From Variovorax sp. 770b2 (GTDB taxonomy: Bacteria; Pseudomonadota; Gammaproteobacteria; Burkholderiales; Burkholderiaceae_C): DNA of 64,000 nucleotides. The position numbers and the translations under genes were made by a program. Position 1 is the first letter of the stretch; every line of letters begins with the position of its first letter. Shown one piece after another: positions 56,335 to 64,000 of the stretch. The notes beneath the pieces are model-generated. The model saw nothing but the letters and a program-made list of their open reading frames with translations. It did not search any database and was not told where the DNA came from. Location of the stretch: assembly GCF_900115685.1 (NCBI RefSeq), contig NZ_FOXJ01000001.1, positions 3,071,796-3,135,795 of the forward strand, read 5' to 3'.

Positions 56335-56664
56335 ATGGGCGATGTTATTCATGGAATCGAAGCCATCTGGAAAATCGAGAGCCTGCGGCCCTGGCTCCTG
56401 GGTGGCATCGCAGTGGCATTGGCTATCGGTGGCCTGGCGGCCGCAATGCATTCGTGGGCGCGCCGCAAAGGTGTGGACGATGCGATCGGGCAACGGGTCC
56501 ATCCCGCCGTGCGTTTTGCGATATCGCTGTTGCTTGGATTGGGCTGCGCTGCTGTGCTGGCGCGCAACGATGTGCAATGGCCGATTCCCGTGGTGGGGAT
56601 CGCGCTCTCGATCTTCTTCATGGCGTTTTTCGGAATCCAGGTGTTGCGCGGCACACGGGAGTAG
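56335..56664 (+). CDS. Small inner-membrane protein, function unknown
   Basis: The predicted protein has 109 residues with three hydrophobic segments (residues about 20-40, 60-76 and 83-102), joined by a short basic loop SWARRKGVDD. A GGAGG site 6 bp upstream supports the ATG. It follows the Imm70-like gene by 108 bp in the same direction and could belong to the same acquired block. No family recognised. Confidence 0.6.
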   Translation: MGDVIHGIEAIWKIESLRPWLLGGIAVALAIGGLAAAMHSWARRKGVDDAIGQRVHPAVRFAISLLLGLGCAAVLARNDVQWPIPVVGIALSIFFMAFFGIQVLRGTRE

Positions 56665-56683
56665 GAACGACCGGACACAAACG

Positions 56684-57438
56684 TCACGCCGGATTCATTG
56701 CCGCAAAAGTGGCGTCGTAGCGCCCGTCCCGCTCGGCCCAGCGCCGGGCCTTGTCGCGCTCGACCAGCACTTCGCCCCGGGGGTGATCTCCCGCTTCCAG
56801 CAACTGCATGACCTCGGCCACGTACACGGCAACCGGCATGGCGCGCGGGTCCGACGCCTGGCTGTCGCCCGTGAGCTCGGTCTGCACATAAGGCGGTGCC
56901 AGTTCCAGCACTTCGACGGGGACATGGCGCAGCTGATGCCGCAGCGATTGAAGCCATGAGTGCAGGAACGCCTTGCTCGCGCAATAGCCCGGAAAGTCGG
57001 CGCGGGGCACGAAGGCGAGGTTGGAGCTGGTCGCCATGAGGGCCGCGTCCGGCTGCCCTTTGAGCATCGGCAAAAACGCCGCCGCGACGCGCAGCACGCC
57101 CAGGATGTTGGTCTGCACGATGGCCTCGACAACGGACGCGTCCCAGCCATCTTCGGCCATGTTCTCCGCCCGCGAAATGCCGGCGTTGGCGATGAGCACA
57201 TTGAGTTCGGGAAGCGCGCGCGAACGTCGCTGGCCAGGCGTGGCAGCGAGGCGGGGTCGCCGAGATCGAGCGGCAGGCCGACCAGGCCAGGCCGGCGCGC
57301 CGTGATGTCGTCGAGCAGCGCTTGCCGTCGCCCCGTGACGATGACGCGATTGCCGCGGTCGTGGAAAACCTCGGCGAGCGCACGGCCGATGCCGCTGGTT
57401 CCGCCGGTGATGAGGATGGTGTTGCCGGTCATTTTCAT
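56684..57438 (-). pseudogene. DltE-like short-chain dehydrogenase with a frameshift
   Basis: The 5' part reads MKMTGNTILITGGTSGIGRA (cofactor motif TGGTSGIG) up to VRARFP. From there the reading continues in another frame as ELNVLIANAGISRAEN with the NAG motif, the active-site YCASK and the normal C-terminus. One base appears to be missing near 57209-57211 (TTCCCGAACTC on the minus strand). Without the shift it would be a complete SDR of about 250 residues. It may be a real inactivation or a sequencing error. It lies 156 bp downstream of the MFS gene on the same strand. Confidence 0.8.
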
Positions 57439-57594
57439 GGTCGATGTTCCTTGGTTGCGTCGGGGTCGTAGCAGGGGGAGTGATGGCGCCCTCGCCTCTC
57501 GTCCTCGAAGAGGTCGGTCGATGCGCCGCGTAAAAAAGAAAGTTGGGCCATGGAGGAACGCGGATGCGCTCCCCATGCGCAAAAGATTGCGGCG

Positions 57595-58794
57595 TTATTC
57601 GCTGCGACCCAGCCGCAGGGAAGGCAGCAGGCACAGGGCCGCGCAGGTCGCGCCGGCGCCCACGAGAAAAGCCGCGGTGATGCCGAACCACTGGATCGCG
57701 AACCCGACCACCGGCCCGGTCACGCCCATCGCGATATCGGCGAAGGCGATGAAGTTGCCCACCGCGCGGCCGCGCTGTTCGGGCGGCACGGACTGCGTCG
57801 CAAGCACGCCCATCGCGGGGAACACGAGCGAGAATCCCAGGCCCGTGAGCGTCGCCCCCAAGAGGGCCATGCCCGGCGCATGCGCGCCCCAGACGAGCAG
57901 TTGTCCGATGGCTTCGAACGCCAGTGAGCCGATGGCAACGCGCGTGGCGCCGAAGCGGTCCGGCAGGCCCGAGCCGACCAGGCGCACGAGCACGTAGGCG
58001 GCGCCGAAGCCGATGAGCGCCGTGCCGGCATGCGGCCAGCCGTGCGCGGCGTAGTCGAGCGTAAGGAACGCGGCCATCGCGGCATAGGGCACGGTGGCCA
58101 GCGCGAGCACGAGGCCCGGTCGCCAGATCAACCCGAGCACGCGGTGGAACGCCACGCGCTGCCCACCGGCGCCGGGAACGGCCGGCAGGCGCAGCGCAAT
58201 GGCCCAGGCGAGCATCGGCGTGAGCACCGTCAAGGCGCCGACACCGACGAAGCCATAAGCCGCCTGCACGGCCAGCCCGAGCGACGCGCCGAGCCCGAGC
58301 GCGGCATAGATCGCGATGCCCGTCCAGGACATGACCTTGCCGGTGCGCGCGGGCCCCACGCGCGCGATGCCCCAGCTCATCAAGCCGGTGAGGAACAGGC
58401 TCTCGCCAAGGCCCGCCACCACGCGTCCGAGAAGCAGCACGGCGAGCTTTGCAGCAGGGTCGATGGGCAGCACGCTCGACAGGCCATAGGCCAGGCCCGA
58501 GCAGGCGGTGAGTGGAAGCCCCAGGAGAACGGCGGCGCGGGGCCCGCGCTGGTCGCAGAGCGTGCCCGCCCGATGGCGTGTGAGCAATGTCGCGAGCGAC
58601 TGCAGGCCGATGGCCCAGCCGACGGTGGCCGCGCCGAACCCGAGATGGTCGCGTACCTCCAGGGCCAGGGCGGCCAGCGGGACGCTGATTGCAAGGAATC
58701 CGAGGAAGACCGCCAGTACCACGGGAGCAAGCCCCGTCAATGCAGAGGGGGTCCCGAACGGGCGAACGGATGCAGGGGAAAAAATTGATGTCAT
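57595..58794 (-). CDS. MFS transporter (sugar-efflux/YfcJ-like)
   Basis: The 399-residue protein has twelve predicted membrane helices. The loop 2-3 signature is the modified GTLCDQRGPRAAVLLG and the fourth-helix region has GRVVAGLGESLFLTG, both as in the arabinose-efflux/YfcJ/YhhS group. A C-terminal SVPPEQRGRAVGNFIAFAD matches the second-half repeat. Efflux of a small metabolite or drug is likely. The substrate cannot be told from the sequence. Confidence 0.87.
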   Translation of the reverse strand: MTSIFSPASVRPFGTPSALTGLAPVVLAVFLGFLAISVPLAALALEVRDHLGFGAATVGWAIGLQSLATLLTRHRAGTLCDQRGPRAAVLLGLPLTACSGLAYGLSSVLPIDPAAKLAVLLLGRVVAGLGESLFLTGLMSWGIARVGPARTGKVMSWTGIAIYAALGLGASLGLAVQAAYGFVGVGALTVLTPMLAWAIALRLPAVPGAGGQRVAFHRVLGLIWRPGLVLALATVPYAAMAAFLTLDYAAHGWPHAGTALIGFGAAYVLVRLVGSGLPDRFGATRVAIGSLAFEAIGQLLVWGAHAPGMALLGATLTGLGFSLVFPAMGVLATQSVPPEQRGRAVGNFIAFADIAMGVTGPVVGFAIQWFGITAAFLVGAGATCAALCLLPSLRLGRSE

Positions 58795-59175
58795 GCCAAG
58801 GCGCGTCTTTATGGATCGAGATATTCCCTACTGGGATCCTCTCGACAAAGGACGCGTTGGATGACGGTAACGCTTACGACAGTGCCGCGAAGGCGCTGCG
58901 GCGGCGACTATAACTTCGTCGCTTCGACGCGGTCAATACCCTTTTGCAGCACCCGTCATCCGTTCTCGCGACTTCACTTCTTGGGGGCTCCGATGTACGG
59001 GCGGTTGTCGTTGCCCTTCGTTGCGTGGCTTTCGATGGCGAGTATTTCGAAGCCCGCGGCATCGATGTGCACGCTCAATTCCGTCGCACGAAAGATGCCT
59101 GCAAGTATCGATCGGACCACGAAAAGCGCCGCCGAACCAGCTTCCTTTGCATACGGCGTGGCAGCCGGGTAGGCA
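58795..59175. other. Region without a confident gene; possible gene remnant
   Basis: This 381-bp stretch has lower GC than its surroundings. On the minus strand one frame from about 59172 to 58974 reads a protein-like tail with LFVVRSILAGIFRATEL and FEILAIESHATKGNDN and ends APKK-stop. It has no good start codon or ribosome site. It may be the 3' remnant of a lost gene. No promoter or terminator could be placed with confidence. Confidence 0.3.
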
Positions 59176-60201
59176 TCAAGCGTGCAGGTCCAGCCCTCTC
59201 CACGCCTCGAACACCTCCACCTGCTTTCGCAGCCAGTCCGCAGGCACCGAACTTGTCCCCCAGTGATGCAGCCGGCCGGCTGCCTCGCCGAGGTTCCACA
59301 AGTGCCGAAGCTGAATGAACAGCGGCAATGCGGCCACGTCGCGGTCACTTATTTTTCCGCCGCCCGCCCGGTAGCCGCGCAGGTAGTGCATCCAGCGCTC
59401 GCGCAGCGTGTCGTCAGGTTCCTTGAGGCTTTTGCGAAACAGGTACGACCAAGGCATCACGCTCAGATCGTATGCAAGGAACCCCGGGCCGGCATCGTCG
59501 AAATCGAAGAACACGGTTTTCTTGGTGCCGGTCGCATCCGTACCCACATGGTTGTTGAATCCGTGCGTGTCGCCGTGGCAGACGACCCGCGTCAGGCCGC
59601 CTTCGGCTGCGACCAGTTCTTCAAGCACGCGGTCGACCAGCCGGCGATAGGTTTCCAACAGGTCCGCATCAAGCTCCGGGTACGCCTTCAGGTAGCCCAG
59701 CGTCTTGCCGGCAAGGTGCTCGCCGTCGAGCGTGTAGCCACTGGATGGGCCCGCGTAATCGCGCGCCGCCTCGTGGATGTGGGCCAGCGCGCGGCCGGTC
59801 AGTTCGAATTCGTCCAGCGTGTCGGGAATCGAGCCTTCTGCGTGGTGAAACAAGGCCAATGCACGCGGACCTTCGGGGAATTGCAGTTGGATGTGCGTGC
59901 TCCCGTTCGCCGCCGGCACCGGCGCCGCCACTCCCGCGCCGTTGGCCGCCAGGTGCGTCAGCAGCGCGACTTCGAAATCGACGTTGAAGCCGCCGCGCGG
60001 ACGGATCGAGTACAGGCGCGCGACGTACCGGGTCCCATCGGCCGAACGCAGCGCGTAGTTGTCGTTCAGACCCCGGCGGATCAGGTGGCACTGCTGCACC
60101 GGAAAACCATGGTGCTGCGCCACCCAGCGTGCAACAGAGAAGGCGGCAGCCGTGGTGTGGGTGGGGACGAGATTGGGGTCGCTCTTTTTGCTATCGGTCA
60201 T
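59176..60201 (-). CDS. Aminoglycoside-phosphotransferase-family kinase
   Basis: The 341-residue protein has the APH/choline kinase fold. The catalytic loop is VCHGDTHGFNN with Asp211, and the magnesium motif FFDFDDAGPG has Asp233. The N-lobe ALRSADGTRYVARLYSIRPR holds the ATP lysine/arginine region. It is most like the SrkA/homoserine-kinase-II branch than true antibiotic-resistance enzymes, so a small-metabolite or protein Ser/Thr kinase role is more likely. It precedes the regulator gene end by 46 bp on the same strand but is probably separate. Confidence 0.8.
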   Translation of the reverse strand: MTDSKKSDPNLVPTHTTAAAFSVARWVAQHHGFPVQQCHLIRRGLNDNYALRSADGTRYVARLYSIRPRGGFNVDFEVALLTHLAANGAGVAAPVPAANGSTHIQLQFPEGPRALALFHHAEGSIPDTLDEFELTGRALAHIHEAARDYAGPSSGYTLDGEHLAGKTLGYLKAYPELDADLLETYRRLVDRVLEELVAAEGGLTRVVCHGDTHGFNNHVGTDATGTKKTVFFDFDDAGPGFLAYDLSVMPWSYLFRKSLKEPDDTLRERWMHYLRGYRAGGGKISDRDVAALPLFIQLRHLWNLGEAAGRLHHWGTSSVPADWLRKQVEVFEAWRGLDLHA

Positions 60202-60247
60202 GGCGCATTGTTCCTCGAACGGTGGGCCTCACAAAGGCTCCCCGTCA

Positions 60248-60952
60248 TCAGCCCTTGCCGCCGCGCCCGGTCTTCTTCGCCGCCACGTTGCGCGCCACCT
60301 TGCGCGCCGGCTTGAGCACAGGCGCCTCGCGCGCCGACTTCATGTGCCCGCTCTCCCCCGAAGTCACCCCGACGATCTTGGCAAGCTGCCGGCTCACGCT
60401 CACATACGCATGGCCGATGCTGCTGTCGTAGTACAGCGAATCGCCGCGCGCCAGGTGCACCACGTCGCCCGTGTCGAAGTGCACCTCGATCTCGCCCGAC
60501 AGCACATAGGCGAACTCTTCGCCCGGATGCCGCGCGAAGTCTTCCGGGCCGTTGATGCGGCGCGCGTGCACCGTGCCGACGACGGGGCTCATCTGCTTGC
60601 CGGCGGCCGAGGTGCCGAGGAACTCGTAGGCGAACGAGAGGCCGCGGTAGACCACGCCCTTGCCCGCGCGCGTGATCACGGGCCCGTCGAACTGCGCGGG
60701 CTTGACGCCGGCGCCCGCGAACATCGCGTTCATGTCCATCTCGAGCGCGCGGCCCAGCGCGGCGAAGTTTTCATAACCCAGCGCAAGCTGGCCGCGCTCG
60801 GCGCGCGAGATGGTGGTGATCGACACGCCCGAACGCTCGGCCAACTGCGCCAGCGTCCAGCCGAAACGCTTGCGCGCGGTGCGCAGGCGGTGACCGAAAG
60901 TGGTGCGGTCCAGCGTGGGCGCCTCGTCCTTCGGCTTCATTCCGGGTTTCAT
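60248..60952 (-). CDS. XRE-family regulator with C-terminal cupin domain
   Basis: The predicted 234-residue regulator has an HTH_3 domain (residues about 15-70, LAQLAERSGVSITTISRAERGQ) and a cupin effector domain (residues about 115-200, HPGEEFAYVLSGEIEVHF). A Lys/Arg/Ala tail follows. Such proteins control amine or amino-acid catabolic genes. It is divergent from the FAD oxidase at 61187, and the spacer has two TTGCG-N4-CGCAA palindromes. I chose the ATG at 60952 (MKPGMKPK); 60940 and an upstream GTG are alternatives. Confidence 0.83.
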   Translation of the reverse strand: MKPGMKPKDEAPTLDRTTFGHRLRTARKRFGWTLAQLAERSGVSITTISRAERGQLALGYENFAALGRALEMDMNAMFAGAGVKPAQFDGPVITRAGKGVVYRGLSFAYEFLGTSAAGKQMSPVVGTVHARRINGPEDFARHPGEEFAYVLSGEIEVHFDTGDVVHLARGDSLYYDSSIGHAYVSVSRQLAKIVGVTSGESGHMKSAREAPVLKPARKVARNVAAKKTGRGGKG

Positions 60953-61069
60953 GCCCGTCTTGGTCCCTGTGTGTGGATTCACGCTTGGCTTTCTCTTTGT
61001 AGTGCATGGCGATTCTGCCAGCGGCATCGCACGCCATCCATGGCAACCCGGATGACCCGGGCGCAGAAG

Positions 61070-61083
61070 TTGCGTATACGCAA
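61070..61083. promoter_or_regulatory. Operator palindrome 1 in the XRE-cupin / FAD oxidase spacer
   Basis: TTGCGTATACGCAA is a perfect 14-bp palindrome. A related half-site GACGCAAATTTC lies at 61092-61103. Confidence 0.7.
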
Positions 61084-61149
61084 ATTGCATTGACGCAAAT
61101 TTCACCGATGAGGTGCACCATGGTTTCCCCTTGGTGCGCCGCAAATAAT

Positions 61150-61163
61150 TTGCGTATCCGCAA
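61150..61163. promoter_or_regulatory. Operator palindrome 2, exactly 80 bp from the first
   Basis: TTGCGTATCCGCAA matches palindrome 1 except for one spacer base change and is flanked by AAT/ATT, extending the symmetry. It lies 24 bp before the start codon at 61187. The 80-bp spacing is close to a whole number of helical turns, compatible with looping. Confidence 0.7.
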
Positions 61164-61186
61164 ATTTCTTTCTACACTTTTCGGCG

Positions 61187-62347
61187 ATGACATCCAGTAC
61201 AACAACGCCCACAGTGGTCGACTTCCTCGTGATCGGCGGCGGCATTGCCGGGGCTTCGGTGGCCCATTGGCTCGCGCCGCATGCCCGCGTGATCCTGCTC
61301 GAACGCGAGGCCCAGCCGGGCTATCACTCCACCGGCCGCTCGGCTGCGCTCTTCATGGAAAGCTACGGCACGCCGCAGGTGCGCGCCCTCACCATGGCGA
61401 GCCGCGCGTTTCTCCAGCATCCGCCCGAAGGCTTCTGCGAACACCCGTTGCTCACGCCGCGCGGCGCGCTGATGGTCGGCGGCACGGCACAACTCGCCGA
61501 GCTCGACGCCCACTGGGACGTGCTGCGCGCCATGGACACGGGCGCCCAGCGCCTGAGCAGCGAAGAAGCGCTCGCGATGGTGCCTGCCCTCCGGCCCGGG
61601 CAGGTGGCCGGCGGCGTGTACGAACCCGATGCGGCCGACATGGACGTGCATGCCATTCACCAGGGATACCTGCGCGGCATGCGAAAGGCCGGCGGCCAGC
61701 TGGTGTGCGATGCGGGAGTGACGGCCATGGAGCGCATCGGCGAGCGCTGGCGCGTGACGGCCGGCGGCAACGTCTACGAAGCGCCGGTGGTGCTCAACGC
61801 CGCGGGCGCATGGGTCGACACCGTCGCGAAGCTCGCGGGCGTGCAGCCGCTGGGCATCGAGCCGCGCCGCCGCTCGGCCTTCATCTTTGCGCCACCCGAG
61901 GGCGAGAGCGTCGCGCATTGGCCCATGGTCTTCGGTGCCGACGAAGGCTGGTACATCAAGCCCGACGCCGGCATGCTGCTCGGCTCGCCGGCCAATGCCG
62001 ATCCGGTCGATCCGCAGGACGTGCAGCCCGAGGAGATGGACATCGCCATCGCGATCCACCGCATCGAGGAGGCGACCACGCTGGCCATCCGCCGCCCCAC
62101 GCGCACCTGGGCGGGCCTGCGCTCCTTCGTGGCCGATGGCGACCTGGTCGGCGGCTTCGAGCCCGATGCGCCCGGCTTCTTCTGGGTCGCGGCGCAGGGC
62201 GGCTACGGCATCCAGACCTCGGCGGCGATGGGCGAAGCCTGCGCCGCACTGGCCCGCGGGCTGCCGCTGCCCGAGCGCATCGCGGGCTTCGGCCTCACGG
62301 CCGAAATGCTCGGACCGCAGCGGCTGCGCACCGCCGCAGTCGCCTGA
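61187..62347 (+). CDS. FAD-dependent amino acid oxidase/dehydrogenase (DAO family)
   Basis: The 386-residue flavoenzyme has the N-terminal motif DFLVIGGGIAGASVAHWLA (residues about 12-30), the second FAD motif YHSTGRSAALF and the C-terminal GGYGIQTSAAMGEACA. It belongs to the D-amino acid/glycine oxidase-like group. The divergent XRE-cupin gene and the two palindromes point to induction by its substrate. An M81 peptidase gene follows 41 bp later, so amino acids released from unusual peptides may be the substrate; inference. Confidence 0.85.
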   Translation: MTSSTTTPTVVDFLVIGGGIAGASVAHWLAPHARVILLEREAQPGYHSTGRSAALFMESYGTPQVRALTMASRAFLQHPPEGFCEHPLLTPRGALMVGGTAQLAELDAHWDVLRAMDTGAQRLSSEEALAMVPALRPGQVAGGVYEPDAADMDVHAIHQGYLRGMRKAGGQLVCDAGVTAMERIGERWRVTAGGNVYEAPVVLNAAGAWVDTVAKLAGVQPLGIEPRRRSAFIFAPPEGESVAHWPMVFGADEGWYIKPDAGMLLGSPANADPVDPQDVQPEEMDIAIAIHRIEEATTLAIRRPTRTWAGLRSFVADGDLVGGFEPDAPGFFWVAAQGGYGIQTSAAMGEACAALARGLPLPERIAGFGLTAEMLGPQRLRTAAVA

Positions 62348-62388
62348 CAAGAACACCCCTCACTCCTACAACCACAGAGACCATCCCC

Positions 62389-63840
62389 ATGCGTGTCTTC
62401 AGTGCCTCCCTCGCCACCGAAACCAACACCTTCGGCCCGATGCCCACCGGCCTGGCCTCCTTCAAGGACCGCGGCCACTTCCCCGCCGGCAAGCACCCCG
62501 ATGCGATGACGCTGTTCTCGGGCCCGCTGTGGGCCGCACGCATGCGCGGCGCGGACAAGGGCTGGCAACTCTTCGAAGGCATGGTGGCCGGCGCGCAGCC
62601 CAGCGGCACCACCACGCGCCACGCCTACGAGACGCTGCGCGACGAATTGCTCGACGACCTGCGCGCGGTGCTGCCGGTGGACATGGTGCTGCTCGGCCTG
62701 CACGGCGCGATGGTGGCCGACGGCTATGACGACTGTGAAGGCGACCTGCTGGCGCGCGTGCGGCAGATCGTCGGGCCCAAGGTGGTGATCGGCGCAGAGC
62801 TCGATCCGCACAACCACCTCACGCCCGAGATGGTCGCCAATTCGGACCTGATGATCTCCTTCAAGGAGTACCCGCACACCGACGTGCTCGAGCGCGGGCT
62901 CGAACTGGTGGACATCTGCGCCGCGATGGTCGAGGGCAAGGTCAAGCCGGTGGCCGCGGTGGTGGACTGCGACATGATCGTCACGGTCCACACCTCGCGG
63001 GAACCTGCGCTTGGCTTCGTCAAGCGCATGCAGTCGCTCGAAGGCAAGGACGGCGTGCTGTCGGTCTCGCTCACGCACGGCTTCTCGTGGGGCGACGTGC
63101 CGGAGATGGGCACCAAGGTGCTGGTGTACACCGACGGCGACCAGGCCAAGGCCGATGCCCTGGCACGTCAGCTCGCCGACGAAGTGATCGCGATGCGCGA
63201 CGGCCTCACCGTGAACTACCCGAGCATCGACGCCTCGCTCGACGAGGCGCTGGCCTTCGACGGCGGCCCGGTGGTGCTGTCCGACGGTGCCGACAACCCC
63301 GGCGGCGGCGCGGCGAGCGACTCCACCTTCATCCTGCGCCGCATGGTCGAGCGCGGCATCGCCAACGCGGCGCTCGGTCCGCTGTGGGACCCGATCGCCG
63401 TGCGCATCGCCTTCGATGCGGGCGTGGGCGCCAAGCTGGCGATGCGCATCGGCGGCAAGATCAGCCCGCTCTCGGGCGATCCGCTCGATGCGGAATGCAC
63501 CGTGAAGGCGCTCAAGCACGACCTGGTGATGACGGGCCTCGCGGGTACGCCCACGCCGATGGGCGACTGCGCGCTCATCGAGACCAACGGCATCGAGATC
63601 GTGCTGATCACGCTGCGCAACCAGGCGATGGGCACCGACCTGTTCACGCAGCTTGGCTGCGACCTCGCGGCCAAGAAGATCATCGTCGTCAAGTCGTCGC
63701 AGCACTTCTATGCGTCGTACTCGAAGGTGGCCAGGCACGTGATCTACGCCGGCGCGCCGGGTGCCGTGACGCTCGACCTGAACACCCTGCCCTATAAAAA
63801 AGCGCGGCTGCCCAAGTGGCCCATCGGCGTCGCCGCGTGA
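62389..63840 (+). CDS. M81-family metallopeptidase (microcystinase MlrC-like)
   Basis: The 483-residue enzyme has the M81 N-terminal domain beginning RVFSASLATETNTFGPMPTG. Zinc ligands are in GAELDPHNHLTPEM (Asp and His) and SFKEYPHTD (His). A C-terminal MlrC-type domain carries GGAASDSTF and QHFYASYSKVARHV. MlrC itself cleaves linearised microcystin, but most homologues lie in amino acid or peptide catabolic loci and have unknown substrates. It lies between the FAD oxidase and a peptide-type binding protein, suggesting a peptide or amide uptake and breakdown pathway. Confidence 0.87.
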   Translation: MRVFSASLATETNTFGPMPTGLASFKDRGHFPAGKHPDAMTLFSGPLWAARMRGADKGWQLFEGMVAGAQPSGTTTRHAYETLRDELLDDLRAVLPVDMVLLGLHGAMVADGYDDCEGDLLARVRQIVGPKVVIGAELDPHNHLTPEMVANSDLMISFKEYPHTDVLERGLELVDICAAMVEGKVKPVAAVVDCDMIVTVHTSREPALGFVKRMQSLEGKDGVLSVSLTHGFSWGDVPEMGTKVLVYTDGDQAKADALARQLADEVIAMRDGLTVNYPSIDASLDEALAFDGGPVVLSDGADNPGGGAASDSTFILRRMVERGIANAALGPLWDPIAVRIAFDAGVGAKLAMRIGGKISPLSGDPLDAECTVKALKHDLVMTGLAGTPTPMGDCALIETNGIEIVLITLRNQAMGTDLFTQLGCDLAAKKIIVVKSSQHFYASYSKVARHVIYAGAPGAVTLDLNTLPYKKARLPKWPIGVAA

Positions 63841-63881
63841 TTCCCTTTCCTTTTTTCTTTTGCCCACCCGGAGTACCGACG

Positions 63882-64000
63882 ATGAAACGACGAACGCTTG
63901 CCGCATTTGCCGCCCTGGCGCTTTCCGCCGCGTGCCTCCCGGCGCTCGCCCAGACACCCGCGCCCAAGACGCTCAAGGTGGTGGCGCATGCGGACCTGAA
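63882..64000 (+). CDS. Peptide-type ABC transporter substrate-binding protein (partial)
   Basis: Only the first 39 codons are in the window. A signal peptide (MKRRTLAAFAALALSA..., cleavage near ALAQ) is followed by LKVVAHADLK, the usual beginning of family 5 (oligopeptide/dipeptide) binding proteins. A GGAG site lies 8 bp upstream of the ATG. It follows the M81 peptidase by 41 bp in the same direction. Confidence 0.65.
   Translation, partial: MKRRTLAAFAALALSAACLPALAQTPAPKTLKVVAHADL

Noticed and set aside
59176..60201. Antibiotic-resistance gene (aminoglycoside phosphotransferase)
   Set aside because: The fold matches, but the sequence is closer to metabolic SrkA/homoserine-kinase-like members and there is no mobile context.

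Overview
The window is a high-GC betaproteobacterial chromosome segment. Gene content, codon bias and operon types (xseB-ispA-dxs, TRAP and Liv transporters, a large 2-aminoethylphosphonate island, many amino-acid/amide catabolic genes) fit Comamonadaceae, most likely Variovorax or a close relative. This assignment is inferred from the sequence alone. No rRNA, tRNA, CRISPR array, transposase or integrase was seen.

Left part (1-8942): an amide/amino-acid operon on the minus strand (substrate-binding protein, LivH, LivM, LivG, LivF, and a Zn-dependent N-carbamoyl-amino-acid hydrolase cut by the window edge) lies beside a divergent FadR-type regulator. A LysR regulator is divergent from a class III omega-amino acid:pyruvate transaminase. 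This looks like beta-alanine/ureido-compound catabolism, but the expected next gene (methylmalonate/malonate-semialdehyde dehydrogenase, mmsA) survives only as an N-terminal fragment.

Phosphorus island (9002-29107): a small lipoprotein, a Tat-exported phospholipase C and an alkaline-phosphatase-fold LamG lipoprotein come first. An aminoethylphosphonate (AEP) cluster follows. One arm runs leftward: GntR repressor PhnR, phosphonoacetate hydrolase PhnA, phosphonoacetaldehyde dehydrogenase PhnY, HD-domain oxygenase, GNAT and FAD oxidoreductase. The other runs rightward: PhnS, PhnT, fused PhnU permease, transaminase PhnW, PurU, a dimethylglycine-dehydrogenase-like flavoprotein and an AraC regulator. 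Between the arms is a clear sigma70 promoter with an inverted repeat over its -35. PurU and the DMGDH-like enzyme suggest that N-methylated phosphonates or amines are also used.

Middle (29257-46907): a secreted protein of unknown function, a Notum/pectin-acetylesterase-like enzyme, an EgtB/SenA-like nonheme iron protein with an altered metal motif, a TRAP transporter, xseB-ispA-dxs, a Rieske oxygenase, an EamA transporter, and a rhodanese followed by a Zrg-like (zinc-regulated) ABC operon.

Right part (47078-64000): LysM-like/membrane/CHAP genes, a DUF3300 lipoprotein with an extreme glutamine-rich tail, and a carboxypeptidase-G2-like peptidase. An accessory stretch (about 53000-57500) follows. 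It holds a structured leader or small RNA with a duplicated hairpin, a divergent extra EF-Tu behind two tandem small-ORF/terminator units, an orphan Imm70-type immunity gene and a frameshifted SDR gene. MFS, phosphotransferase, XRE-cupin regulator, FAD oxidase and M81 peptidase genes come next, and a peptide-type binding protein is cut by the right edge.

A family of palindromic intergenic repeats of about 84-94 bp recurs at 5464, 20607, 40197/40301 and 41711. The most unusual signals are the 53064-53340 leader, the EF-Tu/leader/Imm70 locus and the enlarged AEP island.
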